This document shows, one piece after another, positions 1 to 4,194 of a stretch of DNA of 5,313 nt. Within the stretch, counting starts at the first letter, position 1. Every line of letters starts with the position of its first letter. Where the stretch lies: contig UREO01000217.1 in assembly GCA_900546895.1 (NCBI GenBank), forward strand, positions 1 to 5,313, read 5' to 3'. Both the position numbers and the translations under genes were made by a program. This DNA is from an uncultured Oscillospiraceae bacterium (GTDB taxonomy: Bacteria > Bacillota > Clostridia > Oscillospirales > Acutalibacteraceae). The notes below the pieces were generated by a model. That model ran no database searches and was not told where the DNA came from. It saw nothing but the letters and a program-made list of their open reading frames with translations.

Positions 1-28
1 ATATTGTAGAATGACTGTAATAAGTGAC

Positions 29-34
29 AGGAGG
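29..34 (+). promoter_or_regulatory. Ribosome binding site that sets the zeta-toxin start
   Basis: A perfect AGGAGG lies 7 bases before a GTG at 42-44. An in-frame GTG at 24-26 lies upstream of this site, so starting there would translate through the ribosome binding site, and that GTG has no such site of its own. The start at 42 is therefore preferred. Confidence 0.8.
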
Positions 35-41
35 GATAAAG

Positions 42-617
42 GTGAAAGTCTATACAATCGTTGGCGGCGTTAATGGAGCCGGAAAATCAAGCTTGACCGG
101 TGTGCTAAAAGCAGAGCGTAATGATTTAGGCTATATCATAGATGTGGACAAAATTGCTTTTGAGAATCAGGGTGATCATTACAAAGCCGCCCGTATTGCC
201 ATTTCTAAGATAGAAAAATTCATGAAGAATGGAATCACTTTCACTCAAGAAACCACTTTATCCGGACATATGGTAGAGCGTACAATTAAAAGAGCAAAAG
301 ATTTGGATTATGCTATCCACCTTTTCTATGTAGGATTAAGCTCGGTGGAAGAAAGCTTGAAGAGAATCAAAAATCGGGTGGAAAAGGGTGGTCATGATAT
401 TCCAACTGATGATGTCGCTCGCAGATATGATAATCGTTTTGAAACGCTTATAAAAATTCTTCCTTATTGTGATGCGGTCAAGTTTTATGATAATGAGAAC
501 CGGTTTGATAACGTTGCAGAATATCGGAACGGTGAAATAATTTACAAGAGCGATTATAAACCCGATTGGCTGATTGACTTACAAGAGCAATTAGATGAAG
601 AAGAGAAAAATTATTAG
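42..617 (+). CDS. Zeta-toxin-family P-loop kinase (COG4185-like)
   Basis: This is a 191-residue cytoplasmic P-loop protein. With Met1 at the GTG at 42, Walker A is GVNGAGKSS (9-17). An IIDVDKIA segment (32-39) carries an acidic pair that fits the substrate or Mg region. TQETTLSG (68-75) is the ETTLSG motif typical of this family, and RVEKGGHDIPTDDVARRY (112-129) matches its conserved R-x-GGH-x-IP-x-RRY block. Zeta/PezT toxins phosphorylate UDP-N-acetylglucosamine and block wall synthesis; COG4185 relatives are annotated only as predicted ATPases, so the substrate here is inferred. A toxin of this type needs an antitoxin. None follows it, but a reading frame ending in TGA at 12-14 just upstream could be the tail of one. 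The gene is AT-rich (35-38% GC in sampled lines) compared with the MATE gene and gatB (about 62%), which suggests horizontal transfer. It could instead be a non-toxic small-molecule kinase. Confidence 0.85.
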   Translation: MKVYTIVGGVNGAGKSSLTGVLKAERNDLGYIIDVDKIAFENQGDHYKAARIAISKIEKFMKNGITFTQETTLSGHMVERTIKRAKDLDYAIHLFYVGLSSVEESLKRIKNRVEKGGHDIPTDDVARRYDNRFETLIKILPYCDAVKFYDNENRFDNVAEYRNGEIIYKSDYKPDWLIDLQEQLDEEEKNY

Positions 618-640
618 CTTGGAAATGAAGCTATCATATA

Positions 641-690
641 AAGGCAAGTAATTGATGGCCCCATGTAGCCACCGGCGAGTCTTGCTTTTT
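641..690 (+). terminator. Possible terminator after the zeta-toxin gene
   Basis: AAGGCAAG (641-648) can pair with CTTGCTTT (681-688), 8 pairs with one G-U, and the right arm runs into TTTTT. The loop is long (32 bases) but holds a small inner stem, TGGC/GCCA at 656-659 and 668-671. A shorter stem, TAGCTT/AAGCTA (615-620 with 628-633), overlaps the stop codon but has no T run. It lies where a terminator for the toxin transcript is expected, but it is weak. Confidence 0.35.
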
Positions 691-731
691 ATGTATAATT
701 TTTTGGTTCCCTCAACTATTCACATAGAGCC

Positions 732-779
732 AAATAAAGAAACCCGCATGAATACTGGATTTTCCAGTATTCATGCGGG
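732..779 (-). terminator. Strong hairpin terminator, read leftward
   Basis: Bases 743-758 and 764-779 form a perfect 16-bp inverted repeat (CCCGCATGAATACTGG and its complement) around a 5-base loop. In the minus-strand transcript the hairpin is followed by TTTCTTTATTT, a usable U-rich tail. On the plus strand the tail is CTTCTTCG, which is weaker, although AAGAA/TTCTT outside the stem adds 5 pairs after one mismatch. It probably stops minus-strand transcription that passes the tRNA operon, and may also block the toxin transcript from the other side. Confidence 0.75.
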
Positions 780-787
780 CTTCTTCG

Positions 788-808
788 TGGTTGAGGTGAC
801 TGGATTCG
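788..808 (-). repeat. Partial copy of the tRNA-Pro 3' end
   Basis: These 21 bases match 965-985, the 3' end of the intact tRNA-Pro gene (CCA, discriminator, 3' acceptor strand, T-stem 3' arm and part of the T-loop), with one difference (T at 792 for C at 969). Homology stops inside the T-loop and the rest of a tRNA is missing. Fragments of tRNA 3' ends are the usual attachment-site cores left by tyrosine-recombinase elements. A decayed tRNA duplicate is the alternative. No integrase gene is present in the window. Confidence 0.65.
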
Positions 809-923
809 GGTGTTGGCAAACTCGACCCGCGTTCCGCGAGTCTCTCCGTTTTTTTCAGTTCCTTAAAAGGGCTCTCCGCTTCTCCTGACTCGTACCGGCT
901 GTCTCTGCTTACCAATCGCTTCA
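809..923. other. Unexplained 115-bp segment between tRNA-Pro terminator and tRNA fragment
   Basis: No convincing gene is seen here. Open frames cross it on both strands, but they also run through the tRNA copies and the terminator hairpins and have no ribosome site, so they are taken as accidental. The segment has GC-rich patches able to fold locally (ACTCG and CGAGT at 820-824 and 837-841, with CGCG repeats between) and a T-rich run near 850-856. Together with the tRNA 3' fragment and the hairpin at 743-779 it could be one inserted cassette or a stable RNA continuing from the tRNA operon. Confidence 0.4.
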
Positions 924-964
924 CCATAGAAAAAAGAGCCCGCGTCTGCGGACCCTTTTTTCTA

Positions 965-967
<3 letters not shown>
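924..967 (-). terminator. Intrinsic terminator of the tRNA-Gln/tRNA-Pro operon
   Basis: In the minus-strand transcript the order is CCATAG, six A, GGGTCCGC, loop AGAC, GCGGGCTC, six T, CTATGG. The core is 8 pairs including two G-U pairs, extended by 6 A-U and 6 further pairs, about 20 pairs in all. On the plus strand the two G-U pairs become A-C mismatches, so the hairpin is built for the minus strand. Its left arm starts with the CCA of tRNA-Pro, so termination and the mature tRNA end share bases. Confidence 0.85.
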
Positions 968-1041
<74 letters not shown>

Positions 1042-1048
1042 AAAATGC

Positions 1049-1066
1049 GGCCCCAAAATTGGGGCC
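1049..1066 (-). other. Inverted repeat in the spacer between the two tRNAs
   Basis: GGCCCCAA and TTGGGGCC form a perfect 8-bp inverted repeat around AA; a 7-bp stem with a 4-base loop is more realistic in RNA. It fills most of the 26-base spacer. Read leftward it is followed by GCATTTT, too short a T run for strong termination. It may guide processing of the dicistronic tRNA precursor or attenuate tRNA-Pro. Confidence 0.6.
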
Positions 1067-1067
1067 A

Positions 1068-1141
1068 TGGCTGCGGAAGAAGGATTCGAACCCTCACAAA
1101 CAGAGTCAGAGTCTGTCGTGCTACCTTTACACAATTCCGCA
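1068..1141 (-). tRNA. tRNA-Gln, anticodon CTG
   Basis: The cloverleaf has 74 bases including an encoded CCA. The acceptor is TGCGGAA/TTCCGCA, the D stem GTGT/GCAC with a short 7-base loop, the anticodon stem ACAGA/TCTGT with loop CTCTGAC (anticodon CTG, reading CAG), and the T arm GAGGG-TTCGAAT-CCTTC. The discriminator is G. The first pair is U1-A72, the feature GatCAB uses to recognise Glu-tRNA(Gln); gatB lies in this window. It is first in the operon, about 20 bases after the predicted transcription start. Confidence 0.96.
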
Positions 1142-1167
1142 TCAAAATATTTCAAACAGCAAGAATA

Positions 1168-1195
1168 ATTATACCAAAAACCAGGAATTTGTCAA
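1168..1195 (-). promoter_or_regulatory. Strong promoter of the tRNA operon
   Basis: On the minus strand there is a consensus TTGACA (1195-1190), a 16-base spacer and a consensus TATAAT (1173-1168), with a TGG just before it giving an extended -10. The predicted start is near 1161, about 20 bases before tRNA-Gln. This fits a constitutive stable-RNA promoter. Confidence 0.9.
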
Positions 1196-1250
1196 TCCTT
1201 TTTTAAAAATAAATCTTTGAGTTTTTTAATTTGTATTTAACACAAATGGA

Positions 1251-1279
1251 TTGATAAATAATCGAAGGTAAGATATAAT
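1251..1279 (+). promoter_or_regulatory. Promoter of the nitroreductase gene
   Basis: TTGATA (1251-1256), a 17-base spacer and TATAAT (1274-1279) form a near-consensus sigma-A promoter. The predicted start is near 1286, leaving a leader of about 60 bases with a small TGCCG/CGGCA hairpin near 1310-1321. It is divergent from the tRNA promoter; the two -35 boxes are about 55 bases apart in AT-rich DNA. Confidence 0.8.
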
Positions 1280-1331
1280 TGAAACAATTTATATTAAAAT
1301 GGATTGTGTGCCGAACGGCATACGAGTGATT

Positions 1332-1338
1332 AAGGAGG
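1332..1338 (+). promoter_or_regulatory. Ribosome binding site that sets the nitroreductase start
   Basis: AAGGAGG lies 8 bases before GTG at 1347-1349. An upstream in-frame ATG at 1299 would add 16 residues, but it is read through this ribosome site and has none of its own. Confidence 0.85.
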
Positions 1339-1346
1339 AATTCACA

Positions 1347-1874
1347 GTGATACTCAACCATACCATAGAGGCTTTGCTCGACAGGCGGGCGATTCGCGCT
1401 TATCGGCCTGAGCAGATTTCAGAGGAAGAGCTGACAGATATTTTACTCGCGGCAAAATTTGCTCCGTCAACCATGGGGATGCAGGCAAGGCATTTTACCG
1501 TGATTCAGAATAAACAGCTGCTTGCGGATATTGTCTCCGTCGCTGTGGAAAACGGCGCGAAATTCGTTCCGGGCCATGTCCCGTTCTACAACGCTCCCAC
1601 CGTCATTGTTTTGTCGGCCCCGGAATCGGCGAAATATAACCGCGAGGATTGTTCCTGCGCGATCATGAATATCATGCTTGCCGCCCAGGCATACGGGCTT
1701 GGAAGCTGCTATATCTGTTCGGTCAACGACGGCCTGCGCGACGAGCGCAACCTAAAGCGTCTCAAGCTGCCGGATCATTGCATTCCGTTCGGCTGCGTTA
1801 CCGTGGGGTATCCGAGCGAAAATGCACCGGCTCCCAAAGAGCGCCGTGACGATGATATCAGCTACGTAAGATAA
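1347..1874 (+). CDS. Nitroreductase-family flavoprotein
   Basis: This 175-residue cytoplasmic protein has the FMN-dependent nitroreductase fold. Visible family motifs are RRAIRAYRPEQI (13-24, the N-terminal Arg pair that contacts FMN phosphate), APSTMGMQARHF (39-50, equivalent to APS-x-x-N-x-QPW, with Met in place of the usual Asn), DCSCAIMNIMLAAQAYGLGSC (101-121, the helix ending in GLG), and VTVGYPSE (151-158). Such enzymes use NAD(P)H to reduce nitro-compounds, quinones or flavins; the substrate cannot be told. The length is at the short end of the family, with no ferredoxin domain. Six cysteines (102, 104, 121, 124, 145, 150) are unusual. The gene has its own promoter and terminator, so it is monocistronic, although the marR and MATE genes follow on the same strand. 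Confidence 0.9.
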   Translation: MILNHTIEALLDRRAIRAYRPEQISEEELTDILLAAKFAPSTMGMQARHFTVIQNKQLLADIVSVAVENGAKFVPGHVPFYNAPTVIVLSAPESAKYNREDCSCAIMNIMLAAQAYGLGSCYICSVNDGLRDERNLKRLKLPDHCIPFGCVTVGYPSENAPAPKERRDDDISYVR

Positions 1875-1913
1875 TTGCATAACAGCATTTTCAGTTGATT
1901 CTGAAACAAGGTT

Positions 1914-1953
1914 ACGCTCCTTCCCCGCCGTAGGCGGGGCAGGAGCGTGTTTT
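1914..1953 (+). terminator. Terminator of the nitroreductase gene
   Basis: ACGCTCCT (1914-1921) pairs with AGGAGCGT (1941-1948). After one T-C mismatch, CCCCGCC (1923-1929) pairs with GGCGGGG (1933-1939) around a 3-base loop. The stem is followed by GTTTT, starting 40 bases after the stop codon. It is a strong stem with a short T tail. Confidence 0.8.
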
Positions 1954-2044
1954 GCCTTTGAAGCATACGGGCAAAATCCGCTTGCTTTAACGGCAGCCAT
2001 AACATTTCGATAGAACCCTCCCTGTTGCCGGAGAGAAGCAGCTT

Positions 2045-2085
2045 AGCTCCTCCTTTACAATAGGGGGGCTGTTTTTGGCTTTTTT
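2045..2085 (+). terminator. Second terminator upstream of marR
   Basis: AGCTCCTC (2045-2052) pairs with GGGGGGCT (2063-2070), with two U-G pairs, followed by GTTTTTGGCTTTTTT. It lies just before the marR promoter and after another complete terminator. It may insulate marR from read-through or end a short transcript from 1954-2044, where I see no clear promoter and only a weak AAGCA/TGCTT hairpin near 1961-1987. Confidence 0.6.
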
Positions 2086-2113
2086 ACTAGCTCTTTTGGA
2101 TTTTTAAAACTTC

Positions 2114-2142
2114 TTGACAATAGAGTTTAGCAGGTATACAAT
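2114..2142 (+). promoter_or_regulatory. marR promoter, placed for a leaderless mRNA
   Basis: A consensus TTGACA (2114-2119), a 17-base spacer and TACAAT (2137-2142) are followed 7 bases later by ATG (2150). The expected transcription start (about 2149-2150) falls on or next to the start codon. CAAT/ATTG (2118-2121, 2141-2144) frame the element, but no convincing MarR operator palindrome is seen. Confidence 0.75.
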
Positions 2143-2149
2143 TGAAAAC

Positions 2150-2596
2150 ATGGAAAAGCAATACGATGCGCAAAAAATTTCAAGGTGTCTTCTGGATGCC
2201 GTGGAACAATTCAATAAATACGATAGAAGATCCCGCACCTTTGGTACGGATCATGAGCTTTTTATTGCTGAAATACATTTGATTGATTTTATCGGAAGCA
2301 ACGAAAGCTACTGTATCTCCGATATTGCCAAGTCTATTCGGGTGACAAAGGGCGCCGTTTCGCAAATGGTAAAGAAGCTTGAGGGAAAAGGATATCTGAT
2401 GAAGGCGGCGGATTCCGGTAATAGAGCGAGGATCATTGTGCGGCTGACGCAAAAGGGCCAAAAGGCTTTTGAAGAGCATCGCCGTTATCACAAAGAGCTT
2501 GACGGGAAAGTTTTTGACGTAGTGCAAAACTATGACGGGCAGAAACGCGCGGTAATCTGTGAGTTTTTAGAGGAAATTCAGAAAAAATGGGAATAG
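2150..2596 (+). CDS. MarR-family transcriptional regulator
   Basis: This is a 148-residue winged-helix protein. After an N-terminal dimerisation helix comes FGTDHELFIAEIHLIDFIG (31-49), a variant common in clostridial MarR proteins. The helix-turn-helix is ISDIAKSIRVTKGAVSQMVKKL (56-77), and the wing has D88 and R92 leading to VRLTQKG (97-103); a C-terminal helix closes the dimer. MarR proteins usually repress themselves and a neighbouring transporter until a ligand binds, and the downstream MATE gene fits this, like mepR-mepA. The ATG at 2150 is preferred. An in-frame TTG at 2114 is the -35 box itself and has no ribosome site. The chosen ATG also lacks one, consistent with leaderless translation. 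The start of the gene is AT-rich (37% GC in one sampled line), the middle is not (58%). Confidence 0.9.
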   Translation: MEKQYDAQKISRCLLDAVEQFNKYDRRSRTFGTDHELFIAEIHLIDFIGSNESYCISDIAKSIRVTKGAVSQMVKKLEGKGYLMKAADSGNRARIIVRLTQKGQKAFEEHRRYHKELDGKVFDVVQNYDGQKRAVICEFLEEIQKKWE

Positions 2597-2618
2597 TGCT
2601 ATAAGCGCTATTTTTTTT
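2593..2618 (+). terminator. Terminator overlapping the marR stop codon
   Basis: ATAGTGCT (2593-2600) pairs with AGCGCTAT (2604-2611), 8 pairs with one U-G around ATA, followed by seven more T. The left arm contains the marR stop codon TAG (2594-2596), so a terminating ribosome would cover it. It separates marR from the MATE gene 68 bases downstream. Confidence 0.75.
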
Positions 2619-2663
2619 GCACAATCGTATAGCAGCTAAACGGTTTGGAAGGGATAATTTTTA

Positions 2664-4124
2664 ATGAATAAAAGAATGGCTATGATGGAGAGCGGGAAAG
2701 TGAATACCGCTTTGCTGTACTTAGGAATGCCGACGATCGTCGGGCTGCTGATGACGGGGTTTTACAATTTTATCGACAGCTTCTTTGTGGCGCAGCTGGG
2801 TACCGCGGCGATGGGGGCGATTTCCATCGCCTATCCTCTTGTCACGTTCATTCCCGGAATCGGGCTGCTCTTTGGAAACGGGGCGGCGGCATATATTTCC
2901 GAGCTGCTCGGTGCGGGTGAGAAGAAAAAAGCGGAAATCGTGCTTTCGTCAACTCTTTTTTACTGTGTTCTTGCAAGCGTAGGATTTCAGTTCGTCCTGC
3001 TGTTTCTGCGGCCGCTTCTCAGGGCAATGGGCGCTTCCGCCGAGGTGATGCCTTATGCGATGGATTATACGGGAATCCTGATTGTCGGCTTCCTGTTTCA
3101 GATTCCGTCCATCTGCCTGATGAATCTCGTGCGCGCCGAAGGTGCGGTAGCGCTCAGTACGTGGTCCCAGATCGTGGGTTCCGTGGTAAACATCATTTTG
3201 GACCCGATCTTTATCTGGCCGCTGAAGATGGGAATTGTGGGCGCTGCCGTGACTGACGTCATCGGGCAGTTTATCAGTGTTGCGATTCTGCTGCCGTATT
3301 ATCTGAGAGGGAAAAGCTACTTGACTCTTTCCGTCAAAAATATCCGATTTCAATCGTGGTTTATAAAACCGATTCTCAAAACGGGGATTCCCATCTTTAC
3401 GATCAACCTTTTTCAGAGCCTGTCCATCAGCGCGGCAAACGTTGTGGCTGCTCCATATGGCGACAACACCATTGCCGCGCTGGGAATCGCCAACCGCATG
3501 GTGGGGATGACCACGTTTGGCATTACCGGATTTTCAAGAGGGTATCAGACCTTTATTTCCTATAATTACGGTGCAAGGCATTTTGACCGTATTAAAGAGG
3601 CTACCCGGAAGGCATATCTGTGGGCGATTTCAGGCGGCGTGATTCTGGCGACTCTGCAAATTCTGTTTGCGCAGCCGATTGTTGCCGCTTTCTCCAGGGA
3701 TCCTGAGGTCATCAAGCTGGGCATACGGGCAATGATCGGGGCAAGCGTTTTGTTCTTCACCTATGGCTTTCAGGCGATGGCGATCGTATATCTGCTCTGC
3801 ATCAAATACAGCAAGTCCGGATTTGTATTCAGTATTTCCAGACAGGGGGTCATCTATCTTCCGATTCTGATCCTGATGGAACGTCTGTGGATGGAAAACG
3901 GGATTTACTATGCGCAGGCGGTCGCCGATCTGATTACGACTTTCGTGATGCTGGTCTTTTTTGTGTGGACCAGACAGAAACGGACGGACGCTTTGCGGGA
4001 GTCACCCCTTCGGACAGACGCCTTATCCCCCGCACAGGACAGGGAAGCTTGCTCCGGGACTGTGAATGAGAAATACACAGATGCGCAGGACTCCGCTGCG
4101 GATGACGGGGAAGGGAAGAGCTGA
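2664..4124 (+). CDS. MATE-family multidrug efflux transporter (MepA-like)
   Basis: This 486-residue integral membrane protein has about 12 hydrophobic segments between residues 15 and 436. Family motifs are NFIDSFFVAQLG (35-46), NLVRAEG (154-160), NIILDPIFI (176-184), and RGYQTFISYNYGARHFDR (292-309), where the usual QPI is QTF; SRQGVIYLPIL (392-402) follows. MATE pumps export cationic drugs or metabolites by Na+ or H+ antiport. The ATG is preceded by GGAAGGGA (2647-2654), a fair ribosome site. No clear promoter lies between the marR terminator and this gene, so expression may depend on read-through from marR. The last ~50 residues (437-486) are hydrophilic and largely acidic, longer than the usual end of this family, and contain a repeated RTDAL. 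The substrate is unknown. Confidence 0.93.
   Translation: MNKRMAMMESGKVNTALLYLGMPTIVGLLMTGFYNFIDSFFVAQLGTAAMGAISIAYPLVTFIPGIGLLFGNGAAAYISELLGAGEKKKAEIVLSSTLFYCVLASVGFQFVLLFLRPLLRAMGASAEVMPYAMDYTGILIVGFLFQIPSICLMNLVRAEGAVALSTWSQIVGSVVNIILDPIFIWPLKMGIVGAAVTDVIGQFISVAILLPYYLRGKSYLTLSVKNIRFQSWFIKPILKTGIPIFTINLFQSLSISAANVVAAPYGDNTIAALGIANRMVGMTTFGITGFSRGYQTFISYNYGARHFDRIKEATRKAYLWAISGGVILATLQILFAQPIVAAFSRDPEVIKLGIRAMIGASVLFFTYGFQAMAIVYLLCIKYSKSGFVFSISRQGVIYLPILILMERLWMENGIYYAQAVADLITTFVMLVFFVWTRQKRTDALRESPLRTDALSPAQDREACSGTVNEKYTDAQDSAADDGEGKS
3981..4025 (+). repeat. Short direct repeat in the MATE tail
   Basis: Bases 3981-3995 and 4011-4025 match at 12 of 15 positions and both encode RTDAL (residues 440-444 and 450-454), a 30-base period. 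This suggests that the tail grew by local duplication or slippage. Confidence 0.55.
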
Positions 4125-4134
4125 GAACAATGAA

Positions 4135-4170
4135 ATGCCTTGATCGGATTAGCAAAGCCGATCAAGGCAT
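4135..4170. terminator. Bidirectional terminator between the MATE gene and gatB
   Basis: A perfect 13-bp inverted repeat (ATGCCTTGATCGG, 4135-4147, and its complement, 4158-4170) surrounds a 10-base loop. It starts 10 bases after the MATE stop and lies 24 bases beyond the gatB stop. The plus side has ATTTTAT after it and the minus side TTCATTG, so the tail is better for the MATE transcript. The convergent genes probably share it. Confidence 0.8.
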
Positions 4171-4194
4171 ATTTTATGCATGGTTTCTTTTTGA

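Noticed and set aside
691..700. TATAAT at 694-699 as a promoter
   Set aside because: There is no -35 box at a suitable distance and no gene on the plus strand before the terminator and tRNA region.
743..779. CRISPR repeat or insertion-sequence terminal repeat
   Set aside because: There is a single perfect hairpin with no regularly spaced copies, no transposase and no target-site duplication; it behaves as a terminator.
652..888. Plus-strand open frame of 78 codons
   Set aside because: It runs through the 16-bp hairpin and the tRNA 3' fragment, has no ribosome site and resembles no family; its sequence is explained by RNA-type elements.
2114..2149. TTG at 2114 as the marR start
   Set aside because: It coincides with the TTGACA -35 box, has no ribosome site, and would add residues absent from typical MarR N-termini.
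2949..3353. Minus-strand open frame of 134 codons inside the MATE gene
   Set aside because: It is a shadow of a strongly supported transporter gene, and the translation has no recognisable motif or ribosome site.
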